DNA of 48,374 bases from Salinispora pacifica CNR114 (GTDB taxonomy: Bacteria > Actinomycetota > Actinomycetes > Mycobacteriales > Micromonosporaceae): assembly GCF_000514775.1 (NCBI RefSeq), contig NZ_AZWO01000039.1, positions 138 through 48,511 of the forward strand, written 5' to 3'. How positions within the stretch are numbered: position 1 is the first letter of the stretch; every line of letters starts with the position of its first letter. The position numbers were made by a program, and so were the translations under genes. Below the pieces are notes generated by a model. It did no database searches. It saw nothing but the letters and a program-made list of their open reading frames with translations, and was not told the origin of the DNA. Shown here piece after piece: positions 31,975 to 44,417 of this stretch.

Positions 31975-33237
31975 CTATCGATGTAGAAGCGCGCCGTCTT
32001 CGGCACCACCGCCGGTCACACCCGACAGGCGCCGGGCCGGCAGGGTCAGGACCAGCACGACCGCGAGCACCGGAATCGCCGCAGCGACGAGAAAGGCCGT
32101 GCCGGCGTTGGTCTGGCTGACCAGCACGCCGCCGAGAGCGTAGCCGCCGGCGCCGCCGAGACCGGTCGCGGAAGCGAGCCACGTGAACGCCTCGGTCCGG
32201 CAGTGCGCGGGCGCGAGAAGACCGCAGATCGTGGCCAGTGTCGCCGCCGCCGGTGAGATCGCGAGTCCGGCCAGGAACATCAGGGGATAGAGGACCACGA
32301 GGTTCTGACCCGTCAACAGGGTGCAGAATCCGAGGCCGGTCAGGCCCAGTAGGACTCCGCACTGCCGCCGGATACCTCCGGGCCAGTCCCGAGTGCCGAA
32401 CGCGAGCCCTCCCGCCACGCTCCCGGCTGCCCAGACCGCCAACAACACTCCCGCTGCGGACGTCGACCCGAGTTCGATGGCCCGGGCGATGATCCCGACC
32501 TCGATGAACCCGACCGCCGCCATCTGCAGCGCCACGATGAGCAGTAGGGGAGCGAGGGACAACAACCCGCGGTCCAACAACCTGCGGTGTCGGGTGGTCG
32601 CCCGAATCTGCTCACCCTTCGACCAACCCGCCGTGGCGGCGAACAGCCCGGCGCCCACCAGACCCACGACGACAGCGATAAGCAACGCCGTCATGGGCGA
32701 AGCCACTACCACCAGTGCGGCGACGAGCGCGGGACCCCCGATGAACATGACCTCCGTGCCGATCGTGTCCAGGCTCAGGGCGCTGGCCCGCTCGCTCGGC
32801 TTGCCGAAGCTGCGGATGAACACGGAGCGGATAGCCGCACCCAGCGGCGGGGTCGACACGCCAGCGACCGCTGCGAGCGGCCAGATGAACGGCGCGGGCA
32901 CCACGACGAGGGCGATGATGCCCGCCGCATTGATCACCGCCGCGATGACCAGCACGTACGGTCCCCGGCGGTCGACCATTCGGCCGATGACGACGAAGCC
33001 GAAGCTCGCGGTAACCGCATAGACGGCTACGACCGCGCCCCCTGCCCCTAACCCACCGAGGTGTTCTTGGGCGAACAGGAGCAACGCGAGCGGGACCATG
33101 GTCTGGGTGAGCCGTGCGATCAGCGAGCCGGGGAACGCCCACCGAATCGTCGGGTGCGAGACCACCACGAGGTACCGACGCACTCCGACGGGGTCGGCCA
33201 CCGGCGGCGCGGAGGTCTGGTCCGGGGCGGTGCTCAC
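31975..33237 (-). CDS. MFS efflux transporter controlled by ArsR protein
   Basis: From GTG 33237 the protein has 420 residues and about twelve helices (TIRWAFPGSLIARLTQTMVPLALLLFAQE at the start; VIGRMVDRRGPYVLV as loop 2-3). The start overlaps the TGA of the ArsR-family gene by four bases (GTGA), with GGGGGAAGG upstream, so the pair is translationally coupled. Longer starts would lie inside the regulator gene. Self-regulated drug or metabolite export is the likely role. Confidence 0.88.
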   Translation of the reverse strand: MSTAPDQTSAPPVADPVGVRRYLVVVSHPTIRWAFPGSLIARLTQTMVPLALLLFAQEHLGGLGAGGAVVAVYAVTASFGFVVIGRMVDRRGPYVLVIAAVINAAGIIALVVVPAPFIWPLAAVAGVSTPPLGAAIRSVFIRSFGKPSERASALSLDTIGTEVMFIGGPALVAALVVVASPMTALLIAVVVGLVGAGLFAATAGWSKGEQIRATTRHRRLLDRGLLSLAPLLLIVALQMAAVGFIEVGIIARAIELGSTSAAGVLLAVWAAGSVAGGLAFGTRDWPGGIRRQCGVLLGLTGLGFCTLLTGQNLVVLYPLMFLAGLAISPAAATLATICGLLAPAHCRTEAFTWLASATGLGGAGGYALGGVLVSQTNAGTAFLVAAAIPVLAVVLVLTLPARRLSGVTGGGAEDGALLHR

Positions 33238-33827
33238 GACTGCCTTCCCCCGGGCATGGTTTGCGGGAACCCGTAGAGGATCAGTCGGACGGGCTCCTGT
33301 GCCTCCGAGGACGCCAGTTCGGCGCGGCGCACATGCTCCCGGGTGATCGACTCCACTTCCCGCCCCCAGGCGGACAGTTCGGCGGGCGACATCAGCGCGG
33401 TGCGGCTGTGCATCGTCACCGACGTGTTCCACCCGGCGTGGCGCTCGTCGTGCGTGGCCACGAACTCCTGCAACAGGGCCTGGTCCCGGTGCAGCCGGAC
33501 GCGCATGAACTGCTCCTGCGCCTTTCCCGTTTCTGGGTCATCCGTCGGCACGTCCGCCAAGGGCACGTCGGTATCCGGGGTCGCCCGTCGCCAGTGGCGC
33601 TCCCGAAGGCTGGCCCCCTCCACCACGGCCGGCTCGACCAGGCCCTGCGCGGCGAGGATGCGCAGGTGGTAGGAGCAGGTCTTCGGGGTGAGGCCGAGCA
33701 GCGTGGCACCTTCACTCGCCGTCAGCGTGTCCCGTACCCGAAGCAGGTCGAGGAGAGCCAGGCGGGTCGGATGGGCCAACGCCCGCAGGCCCTCCAGCGT
33801 GGCTACCGCTCGAATTGTGGAAGACAT
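33234..33827 (-). CDS. ArsR-family winged-helix regulator
   Basis: This 197-residue protein (ATG 33827) has an N-terminal winged helix, LEGLRALAHPTRLALLDLLRVRDTLTASEGATLLGLTPKTCSYHLRILAAQGLV, and a C-terminal helical region of the type that carries ligand sensing in HTH_20 members. Metal-binding ELCVCDL is absent. An ATG four codons earlier (33839) lies within the predicted -10 box, so I prefer 33827, which would be almost leaderless. It is the first gene of an operon with the MFS transporter. Confidence 0.87.
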   Translation of the reverse strand: MSSTIRAVATLEGLRALAHPTRLALLDLLRVRDTLTASEGATLLGLTPKTCSYHLRILAAQGLVEPAVVEGASLRERHWRRATPDTDVPLADVPTDDPETGKAQEQFMRVRLHRDQALLQEFVATHDERHAGWNTSVTMHSRTALMSPAELSAWGREVESITREHVRRAELASSEAQEPVRLILYGFPQTMPGGRQS

Positions 33828-33865
33828 GTTCCGGAACATTAGTTCCCAAGTTGTCCAGCGGTCAA
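33826..33865 (-). promoter_or_regulatory. Leaderless promoter with palindromic operator for the ArsR-MFS operon
   Basis: Read on the minus strand: TTGACC (33865-33860), 18-base spacer, TAATGT (33841-33836), predicted transcript start at 33830-33829, then ATG at 33827. The perfect palindrome ATGTTCCGGAACAT (33826-33839) spans the -10 end and the start. An additional GGAAC half-site precedes it (GGAAC-TAAT-GTTCC-GGAAC). This is a self-repression layout for the ArsR protein. Confidence 0.72.
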
Positions 33866-34292
33866 GAGCTGGACGGGTTCAGCCTCGAGTCAGACGGATC
33901 CACTCCCGGTCTAACCGATTCCGATTGCCCGTTTTATCCGCCTATGGCGCTTCCGGTCAGCTCGGCGAGGTACGCCTTTTCGACGGCGGTGCCGTCCTGT
34001 CCCGCACCGGGTTTGATGGGGCCATTGATGCCCCCCGGGCTTCACGGGAGCCGTAGCTTCCCGACCCGGACCCAGGTGCGGGCGCGAGCCGGCGGGGGTG
34101 TCGGCTGCGCTGGCGCTGCCGCGCTGGCTCCCCTACCCGTGACGGAGTCCAGCTACGTGCTCACCATCGGCGTCGACTCGCTCCGCCGCCTCGCCCGTGA
34201 AGGGCGGTGCTCGTCACCGATCGGGCTTGGCTCGTGACCGCAGCAGTCAGATGCCGACGCTTCATGGGGGACGCCCAGGCACGCGGATCGGG
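33866..34292. other. Intergenic region upstream of the metH promoter, no confident gene
   Basis: No frame here has both a start site and coding character. A minus-strand stretch at 33934-34038 reads like a protein end (KAYLAELTGSAIGG, stop) but is closed by an upstream stop, so at most it is a relic. GGGGC (34018-34022) and GCCCC can pair near 34030. TACTAT at 34293-34298 is the likely metH -10 element. Confidence 0.4.
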
Positions 34293-34390
34293 TACTATCT
34301 GGCTCGGGTCGAGAGGCGCTGCGACGGGCAGAGCCCGCCACGCTCGGCCCTGATTTGTTAAAACAAGGGCGCCTCCGAGCTTTGGAGGCG
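34293..34390 (+). promoter_or_regulatory. SAH riboswitch (ahcY motif) with promoter -10, controlling metH
   Basis: A -10 box TACTAT (34293-34298) puts the transcript start at about 34305. P1: GGGTCGAG (34306-34313) pairs with CTCGGCCC (34343-34350). The conserved GCGCTGC core follows, then P2 CGGGC-AGA-GCCCG (34325-34337). After P1 there is a small TTGT-TAAA-ACAA hairpin. The pseudoknot P4 pairs GAGGCGC (34313-34319) with GCGCCTC (34369-34375). This order equals the S-adenosylhomocysteine riboswitch. The platform: CGCCTCC (34370-34376) can instead pair with GGAGGCG (34384-34390), which holds the metH ribosome binding site. SAH binding would favour P4 and free the site, so it is an ON switch. 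Confidence 0.85.
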
Positions 34391-34395
34391 GCTGC

Positions 34396-38022
<3,627 letters not shown>

Positions 38023-38185
38023 CGCCGGCCGCGTCCGAACCGACCACGTGGTGTACCGGCCGGGTGGGAGCGCCACGTCGTAACGTCGTCGGGCATCCGG
38101 CTCCGCGCCGACCGCGGAGAGGCCGACGACGGCGCCAGCTGGGCCTGGGAGCCGGAGACCTGGGAAGGTCCAGAAGATCCGGAGC

Positions 38186-38210
38186 CCACACTGTGGTCAT
38201 GGCAGTGTGG
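38186..38210. repeat. Inverted repeat after metH
   Basis: CCACACTG (38186-38193) and CAGTGTGG (38203-38210) are perfect arms with a nine-base loop. It could be a metH terminator or an operator for the next gene, whose ATG is 57 bases on. No U-run follows. Confidence 0.55.
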
Positions 38211-38266
38211 TCAGCGTCTACATGCTGGTCTCGGCGACTGCTGAAGCCGTGGTAAGGGGAGACGCC

Positions 38267-38749
38267 ATGCTCAAACAGACTGTCCGGCACCTTCTAGGTG
38301 CGGTCGCGGCCTGGTGGGTGTTCGTCGCGCAGGCGGCCGCCGCCTACACAGTGCTGTTCGGACTTGCGCTGTTGACCAATGCACCGCTAGGTAGTCCGCT
38401 AGCCGGGCCGATGACGGTGCTGCTTGCTGCCGTGCTGGGCGCCATCTTGGTGCCGCTGCTGTTCTTGCCAGCCGGCCTGGTCGGCGAGGCGGCCACGAAA
38501 CATGGGCGCCTCTTTCTGAGGCTAGTGACTACGTTCGCCGTGGCCGCCGCGCTGGCCACGATCTATGTTGTCGTCGTGGCGGTAGCAACCGACGCGTCAG
38601 CTGCCGGCACAACGCTGGCGTGCCTGAGCAGCATGGTCGCTGTGCTCAGCCCCACCGTGGCCTACGTGGTCCTCGCCCACGCCATGTCGAGGACCAATTC
38701 GGCCCGACGGCACTTTCCGTCGCCGGCATCAGGCCCGGTTAGCACCTAG
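38267..38749 (+). CDS. Small four-helix membrane protein, unknown
   Basis: From ATG 38267 (GGGGAG six bases upstream) the protein has 160 residues and about four membrane helices: AAWWVFVAQAAAAYTVLFGLALL, MTVLLAAVLGAILVPLLFLPAGL, FLRLVTTFAVAAALATIYVVVVAV, and VAVLSPTVAYVVLAHAM. The polar ends are short, with Arg/Ser at the C-terminus. I recognise no family. It stands alone between metH and the surface protein. Confidence 0.6.
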   Translation: MLKQTVRHLLGAVAAWWVFVAQAAAAYTVLFGLALLTNAPLGSPLAGPMTVLLAAVLGAILVPLLFLPAGLVGEAATKHGRLFLRLVTTFAVAAALATIYVVVVAVATDASAAGTTLACLSSMVAVLSPTVAYVVLAHAMSRTNSARRHFPSPASGPVST

Positions 38750-38933
38750 TCGGAGCCGACGCACTTCCACCCCGGCAGGCAGTCCCGTGGGGACGCGGTC
38801 GGGCGCACTGGCCCCGATCTGGCGCTACGCGGTCTCGACTCGACAGGCCCGGGCAGGTCAAGACCCATGAATCACCCATTTCGTACCTATCATCAGCAAG
38901 GAGGGCAAAAAGTCGTCTATGTGATGGGAAGCC

Positions 38934-40223
38934 ATGAACAAGAACGCGAAGGTGACTACCACCCGCGCCACCGCGACCGCTGCGGTAGCCGCCACCACCG
39001 CATTCGTGATGATGGGCAACGTGGTCAGCGCCGCACCCGTCGGCCCGATCGACCCCGTCGAGGCCACCCAAGGATTCCTGGTCATGACGGAGGGAAACGC
39101 GACCTTGATCGGCACGGAGAACGAGGGGACGCTGGCCGTCGGCGGGAACCTCGCATTCTCGCAGTACCAGTTGGCCGTGGTGAGCGCCGGAAACTTCTTC
39201 GCCCCCGGCGAGAGCATCCCCACGGCTCTCGTGGTGGACGGGCAGGTGGACTTCGTGAACAGTCAGCCCGGCACCCGCCTCCAAGTCCTGCAGGGCGGAT
39301 ACGCCAAGATCGGAAACCTGAACGGCACCTTCGTGCGGAATGTCGACAACAACAACGCGCCGTCCAACACACGGATCCTGCCGGCCGACGACTACGACGC
39401 CTCACCCCGGATCGAACTCGTCACCAACCAGTCGGTACCGAGTGTCGGCCCGGTCTCGGTGATCGACTTCGCGGAGGCGTTCCAGACCTTCCGGTCAAAC
39501 TCCACCGAGCTCGCGACGTGCCAGAACACCGTCGTGCTGCGGGACCCGAACGGCGACCCGATCTCCTCCCCCATCCCGCCCGGGACCAACGCCGTCATCA
39601 ACCTGAGCCCGAACACCACCAACGTGCTCAACATCAACTCGACCGATCTGGACAACATCGGCATCCTGACCTTCGCCGACCAGCCGACCGCGAGCAGCCC
39701 ATTGTTGGTTAACGTCGACACCACCGATGTGGGGGACACCTTCGCCTGGACCGCACCGAACTTCGCCGGCATCGGTGGGCCCGAAGCCCGCTTCATCCTG
39801 TTCAACTTCCCCACCGCCACCACCCTCACCCTCGCGCCCGGCGGCGCCACGGTCGAAGGAACGATCTACGCGCCGCGCGCCGACTACACCGATCTTGACC
39901 AGAGCAACACCGAAGGCAGCATCATCGCGCGCACCCTGGAGCATCGCGGCGGGGAAATCCACGACTCCCCCTTCAGCACGACGCTCGCCTGCGACAGCGG
40001 TTCCCCGACGGCCAGCCCGACGGCGACGCCAACTACCAGCCCCACCGCCGATCCGACGGCGACCCCGACCGTCACGCCAAGCCCGACCGGGACCGACCTA
40101 CCAATCACCGGATCGTCCAGCGGGTCGATGCTCCTCGCCGGCAGCCTGGCCGTGCTAACCGGCACCGCCCTCCTGCTCACAATCGGTCTCACGCACCGGC
40201 GCCGGCGCAACGCCGAAAGCTGA
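38934..40223 (+). CDS. Choice-of-anchor A surface protein with LPxTG-type anchor
   Basis: This 429-residue exported protein has a signal peptide to about residue 33 (FVMMGNVVSAAP). The main domain (about 35-345) follows the choice-of-anchor A pattern, with TEGNATLIGTENEGTLAVGGN near the start and GTIYAPRADYTDLDQSNTEGSIIA near its end. A Thr/Pro/Ser linker (SPTATPTTSPTADPTATPT) leads to LPITG (389-393), a membrane helix and a RRRR tail, a complete sortase signal. GGGAAG just before ATG 38934 is the only nearby ribosome binding site; a better AAGGAGG lies 30 bases up (38898-38904). Adhesion or cell-wall display is likely. Confidence 0.85.
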   Translation: MNKNAKVTTTRATATAAVAATTAFVMMGNVVSAAPVGPIDPVEATQGFLVMTEGNATLIGTENEGTLAVGGNLAFSQYQLAVVSAGNFFAPGESIPTALVVDGQVDFVNSQPGTRLQVLQGGYAKIGNLNGTFVRNVDNNNAPSNTRILPADDYDASPRIELVTNQSVPSVGPVSVIDFAEAFQTFRSNSTELATCQNTVVLRDPNGDPISSPIPPGTNAVINLSPNTTNVLNINSTDLDNIGILTFADQPTASSPLLVNVDTTDVGDTFAWTAPNFAGIGGPEARFILFNFPTATTLTLAPGGATVEGTIYAPRADYTDLDQSNTEGSIIARTLEHRGGEIHDSPFSTTLACDSGSPTASPTATPTTSPTADPTATPTVTPSPTGTDLPITGSSSGSMLLAGSLAVLTGTALLLTIGLTHRRRRNAES

Positions 40224-40249
40224 GCGCAACGACGCACCGCTACCTGGAC

Positions 40250-40446
40250 GATGGCCCTCCGCCCGCGGCGGATCGCGGTGGGCCTCGTCCAGGCAGGCGG
40301 CGGACGCACCGACCAGCCAGGGCAGGGTGGTCAGGAACTCAGGCAGCACAAACCCGGGTTGCGCTCGCGGGCCTCCGCCACCTCCGCGTCAGCGTCAGCG
40401 AACGCCGTGCAGACCTCCCGTTGGTACGCACTGAATGTCCCCTCAT
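40250..40446 (-). pseudogene. Frameshifted C-terminal gene relic, unidentified
   Basis: The minus strand reads AYQREVCTAFADADAEVAEARERNPG up to about 40350, then stops. One base shifted, it continues FVLPEFLTTLPWLVGASAACLDEAHRD. Both parts look coding and join at a GGG run, so a one-base deletion split them. There is no start upstream because a GNAT fragment on the opposite strand begins at the same place. No family is recognised. Confidence 0.4.
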
Positions 40447-40695
40447 CGTCTGGGTGGTCCGGACAACCCCGGCGGCGATGTGGGACACGTCTTCAATGTA
40501 GCCACGGATCGCGACTGCCGTAGGCGTGGCTACTCGCGGTCCTGCATGCAGGCGCTCCTCGGTTGGTATCAGCAGCGGGGAGTTACGAGAGCGTATCTGC
40601 AGGCTTCCCGAGATGGTGAGTCGCACTACCGGGCGTTGGGCTTCGCGCCGACGCATTCTCCGACCATGCGTCTGGTGCTACCGGCGTCGCTGTAG
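40435..40695 (+). pseudogene. GNAT acetyltransferase, N-terminally truncated
   Basis: Only the C-terminal half remains: GHVFNVATDRDCRRRGYSRSCMQALLGWYQQRGV is motif A with the acetyl-CoA loop, and LQASRDGESHYRALGFAPTHSPTMRLVL is the closing part. A normal GNAT protein needs about 70 more residues before this. The preceding DNA belongs to another relic on the opposite strand, so the gene was cut by a rearrangement. Confidence 0.7.
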
Positions 40696-40826
40696 CCGTC
40701 GGTGAAGGTCAGAGGCAGCGCTGTCGTCCACCCTCTGTCGGTCGGGAGTCGGGTCACTCCGGCGGTAATCACGTCCGGCGTCGGCGAGAAACCGGACGCG
40801 CCACCGAGCAGTGACGCCACGCTCGG

Positions 40827-40967
40827 TCAGCAGTGCGTCAAGATTCTGCGCCAGTCCAGTGGGTCGCGGTGCGCCCGATACCAGTCGAAGGCCTTGCGCA
40901 CGTCTTCCGCGAACAGACGGTGCCGTTCACCACCGTCGTCCTCGGCGTCGAGGTCAGCGCGCACCAA
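40827..40967 (-). pseudogene. Short coding-like relic on the minus strand
   Basis: A 46-codon frame reads VRADLDAEDDGGERHRLFAEDVRKAFDWYRAHRDPLDWRRI and stops. Its amino acid mix and third-position GC look coding, but it has no start site and is cut off upstream where the next relic begins. Unidentified. Confidence 0.25.
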
Positions 40968-40980
40968 ACGTCAGGATCAG

Positions 40981-41500
40981 GGGGCTGTCTATTTCCGGCG
41001 GGACGGCACCGGTACCCGTCTCGCGGGTAATACCGCGAGTGGTGGCGGTGGCGGCGCCCGGGTCGGCATTGGAGGACAGTTGACGGTGCGGCATGTCAAC
41101 CTCATTGAGAACACCTCTGTGAGCCTGGGAGGTGGCCTGTTCGTCGAAGGTAAAAGGGACCCAAGCTTCGTTGTCGTCGAGGACAGTCTCATCAAGAACA
41201 ACACCACCCCAACGTCCCTCGGCGGAGGAATATACAACTCGGCGCAAACGACGGTACAGAGCATAAAGATCGTCGGCATCCAAGCCGATCAGGGCACTGG
41301 CGTCTACAACGACAGTAACGAAACACTCATTCTCTTTTCGACGAAGATTATCGAGAACATCGCTGTCACCGATGGCGGGGCATCTTCATCGAAGGAGGCG
41401 GCACTGTCGTGTTGATCACCGGCACCGGCACCGGCACCATTGTGGCCAAGAACCGGCCGAACATATGCTCCGGCGACGTACCTGTCGCACCGCGATGACT
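40981..41500 (+). pseudogene. Degraded beta-helix (Gly-rich repeat) surface protein
   Basis: The frame reads a right-handed beta-helix pattern: LAGNTASGGGGGARVG, VNLIENTSVSLGGGLFVEG, LIKNNTTPTSLGGGIYNSAQTTV, KIIENIAVTDGGA. At the GGGG run near 41376-41379 the frame breaks; in the next frame it continues GIFIEGGGTVVLITGTGTGTIVAKNRPNICSGDV and stops at 41500. Restoring one G gives a continuous repeat. The N-terminus with signal peptide is missing. The composition is less GC-rich than the surroundings. Confidence 0.6.
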
Positions 41501-41942
41501 ATCCACGAGGGATCCCGGTCCAGGGCGTGGCCGTGGGACGGACCCTTCCGTAGCCACCGCGGATACATCTCGGTGTTTGTCGGTGCCCAGCATGGTGGCG
41601 GCCATCCCGCGACAACCCGGATGCGCAGCGTGACCTGAGAACAGCGCTCCGTGTGGTCTGGCGACGGCGAAGCGGGTCTTGAGACTTCGTCGGTAGATGG
41701 TGCGATCGGACGCGAAATCGGCGATCCAGCCGGGAGCCAGATCGGTCAAAGGGCTATGAAGTAGGGTTCTGGCCCAAGTCACCGCCGTCCAAGGGTTGCG
41801 GGACGACGAATGTACCGCCATATTTCCTGTGATCCGATACCACCGGGCGGGGAGGCGTTGTCGGCGACCAAAACGCATGTCCACATAGGTTTGAAACGGT
41901 CTTCACCCGCCGCCGCCCGGCTGGCGTGACAAGGAGCAGGTA
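41501..41942. other. Intergenic region before the conservon, no confident gene
   Basis: Several frames are open on the minus strand (to 41884), but their composition (His/Arg/Pro-rich, no motif, no ribosome binding site) does not look coding. The stretch probably holds the end of the relic zone and the conservon promoter. AAGGAG at 41931-41936 is the ribosome binding site of the kinase gene. Confidence 0.4.
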
Positions 41943-44417
41943 GTGACGGTGGTGCGGCATCGGCGCAGCAGGCAGACGAGCTCCACGTTGGCTTCGCCGA
42001 GTCCGGAGCCCTCGGTCGGATCCTCCTCGGCCCAGGTGGTCCCGAGTCAGGGAGGAACCATCCGTGGCCGGTTGGTCGGCATCATCGCCCTGCCGGTAGT
42101 GGCAGTCGTCTTACTGCTCGGCTACATAACGGTCGTGGAGACTTCCAGCTACCGCGCCGTCACGGCGGCCAGTGACTCGGTGTCGCTCGCCCTCGCCGTG
42201 CAGGATCTGACCCAGGAACTGCAGACTGAGCGCGGTCTCACCGCCGGTCTGCTCGGCGGCAACGTGGGGTTTCGTTCCGAGATTGGCCCAGCCCGGCAGC
42301 GGGTGGACCAGCGGCGGGCGGTGGTCGAAACCGCGATCGCCGACGGTGGGGATGTTGCCGACCGCGTGGACCTGGCGCTGCGGGAGCTCGACGGGCTTTC
42401 CGTGGTCCGCTCCGGTGCCGACAACGGCAGCGCCGGGCGGGCAGCCACGTTCGAGTTCTTCACCGAACGCATCGCCACATTGAATCGCGTCGACCTCGGA
42501 CTCGAACAGGTCACCGATCCGGAGCTGCGGCGGCACGTCGCCACCTTCACCGCACTAAACAGGATCAAGGAGAGCACCGCCCAACAGCGGGCCTTCCTCA
42601 ACGGGGTGTTCTCCGCCGGTGGATTCGAAAAGGGTGAGTTCCTCCAGTTCGCCGCGATGCGTGCTGCTCGGGACGTCGCCCTCGTCGACTTCACGGGACA
42701 GGCGACGCCGAGTCAGAAGGCCGCCAGCGATTGGGTGCTGGACACGGGTGCCGCCCGGGTGGCTGCCCACTTCGAGCAGGTCGCCCTCACCTCCGCGGAT
42801 GGCCGTCGGTTACAGGTCAACCCCCAGTCATGGTGGTCGGCCCTCACCACCGTGCTGGACGGCATGCGCGGAATTCAGCAGCACGTCGGCGCGGAGATCG
42901 AGGCTCGGGCCGCGGAGCGCCAGAACGAGTCGACCCAGCGCATCCTCGTGGTCGCCACCGGTGTGCTGCTCTTCCTGGTCAGCGCGATCGCCTTGCTGGT
43001 GTTGGCCGCGCGGTCGATCACCCGCCCGCTGGCGACGCTTGTCGCCGAGGCCAACGACCTGGCGACAACCCGGCTGCCAGCCGCGGTGAGCCGGCTCCAG
43101 GATGGGCACGAGGACGGTGATCTGGTGGCCCCGGACTCGGTCCGGGTACCGGCCGGATCCACTTCGGAAATCCGATCGGTGGCTGGCGCCCTCGACCAAG
43201 TGCAGGCTGTGGCCTTCCGACTCGCCGCCGAGCAGGCCCTGCTCCGTCGCAGTACCACCGAATCGCTGGCGAACCTGGGGCGGCGTAACCAGAATCTGCT
43301 GCGGCGCCAGCTCGGGTTCATCACCACGTTGGAACGGGAGGAGAGTGATCCCGCCGGGCTCGCCAACCTCTTCGAGCTGGATCATCTCGCCACCCGTATG
43401 CGCCGCAACGCGGAAAGCCTGCTGGTACTGGTGGGTGCGGGTAAGCCTAAGCCGCGCCAGGGGCTGGCACCACTGCCGGTCGCCGATGTGATTCGCGCGG
43501 CAATCTCCGAGGTCGAGGAGTACCGGCGCGTGCAGTTGCGACGCATCGACGATTCCTGGGTCGTCGGAGCCGATGTCAGCGCGGTGGCGCACATACTCGC
43601 CGAGTTGGTGGAGAACGGGCTGACCTTCTCACCACCCGAATCCGACGTGGAAATCCAGGGTCGCCGCAGCGGCGAGGGGTATCTCATCGCCATTACCGAC
43701 CACGGTGTTGGGATGTCGTCCGAGGAGCTAGCTCAGGCGAATGCCCGGCTTCGTGGGGAGGGCGACTTCCTCGTGGCCCCCACCCGGTATCTCGGGCATT
43801 ATGTGGTGGGCCAACTCGCCCGGGACCTTGAGGTCGATGTCCAACTGGTCCCCTCGCCGGTAACCGGGGTAACCGCCAGGGTGCTCCTACCGCTCGCCGT
43901 GCTGACAACTCCGGGCACGGACCGGGGCGAGGACAGCTCGGTGGCCGGGGAGGCCTTGCCGATCGCTATCGCGTCCGAACAGGTCGCGGCGGTGTCCGCG
44001 GGCCCGTCCTACCAACCCCTTCAGGTCGCCAGTCGTCCCGCCGCCGAGGGGGCATCCGCCGGCACCGCCCCAGACACTGGTGGTTCTCAGCCCGACGCCG
44101 CGGCCCCGCCGGTGATCGACCAGCCGACCGGCTCCCCCATCCAGGTATCCCCGGCGGGCCTGAGCGGGGATCGGACCGCCAACGGGTTGCGCAAACGCCT
44201 GCCGCGGGAGCGGCGGACGACCACAGCGGTGCCTGCGGTCACCGCACCCGAGTCGGGACAACGTCCGCCAGCTCTTGACGACTCACCAACGAACATTCGG
44301 GACCGGTTAACCGCACTGCGCGCTGGAATGTTTCGCGGTCAGATCGAGCCGCCGGCGCACGGGACTGACTCCGACACTGATGCCCCGACCGAGCCTTGGA
44401 GGACACGTGACGGTTGA
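41943..44417 (+). CDS. Conservon sensor kinase-like protein (CvnA type) with NIT domain
   Basis: This is an 824-residue membrane protein. TM1 is at about 43-64 (GIIALPVVAVVLLLGYITVV), followed by an extracytoplasmic nitrate/nitrite-sensor-like domain (about 80-320; ELQTERGLTAGLLGG is its signature start). TM2 is at about 337-358, then HAMP, a helical part with the candidate His in FELDHLATRMRRNAES, and HATPase_c with ELVENGLTFSPPES (N box) and TDHGVGMSSEEL (G1). A disordered Pro/Thr tail of about 170 residues follows. GTG 41943 follows AAGGAG. It is the first gene of a four-gene conservon; CvnA proteins signal to a small GTPase rather than to a response regulator. Confidence 0.93.
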   Translation: MTVVRHRRSRQTSSTLASPSPEPSVGSSSAQVVPSQGGTIRGRLVGIIALPVVAVVLLLGYITVVETSSYRAVTAASDSVSLALAVQDLTQELQTERGLTAGLLGGNVGFRSEIGPARQRVDQRRAVVETAIADGGDVADRVDLALRELDGLSVVRSGADNGSAGRAATFEFFTERIATLNRVDLGLEQVTDPELRRHVATFTALNRIKESTAQQRAFLNGVFSAGGFEKGEFLQFAAMRAARDVALVDFTGQATPSQKAASDWVLDTGAARVAAHFEQVALTSADGRRLQVNPQSWWSALTTVLDGMRGIQQHVGAEIEARAAERQNESTQRILVVATGVLLFLVSAIALLVLAARSITRPLATLVAEANDLATTRLPAAVSRLQDGHEDGDLVAPDSVRVPAGSTSEIRSVAGALDQVQAVAFRLAAEQALLRRSTTESLANLGRRNQNLLRRQLGFITTLEREESDPAGLANLFELDHLATRMRRNAESLLVLVGAGKPKPRQGLAPLPVADVIRAAISEVEEYRRVQLRRIDDSWVVGADVSAVAHILAELVENGLTFSPPESDVEIQGRRSGEGYLIAITDHGVGMSSEELAQANARLRGEGDFLVAPTRYLGHYVVGQLARDLEVDVQLVPSPVTGVTARVLLPLAVLTTPGTDRGEDSSVAGEALPIAIASEQVAAVSAGPSYQPLQVASRPAAEGASAGTAPDTGGSQPDAAAPPVIDQPTGSPIQVSPAGLSGDRTANGLRKRLPRERRTTTAVPAVTAPESGQRPPALDDSPTNIRDRLTALRAGMFRGQIEPPAHGTDSDTDAPTEPWRTRDG

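Noticed and set aside
33934..34038. Minus-strand coding-like end (KAYLAELTGSAIGG)
   Set aside because: Only about 34 codons, closed by an upstream stop; at most a relic.
40702..40980. N-terminal extension of the beta-helix frame
   Set aside because: Composition does not look coding in this frame; the opposite strand looks more coding here.
41366..41884. 172-codon minus frame before the conservon
   Set aside because: His/Arg/Pro-rich, no motif or ribosome binding site, and it runs antisense to the beta-helix relic.
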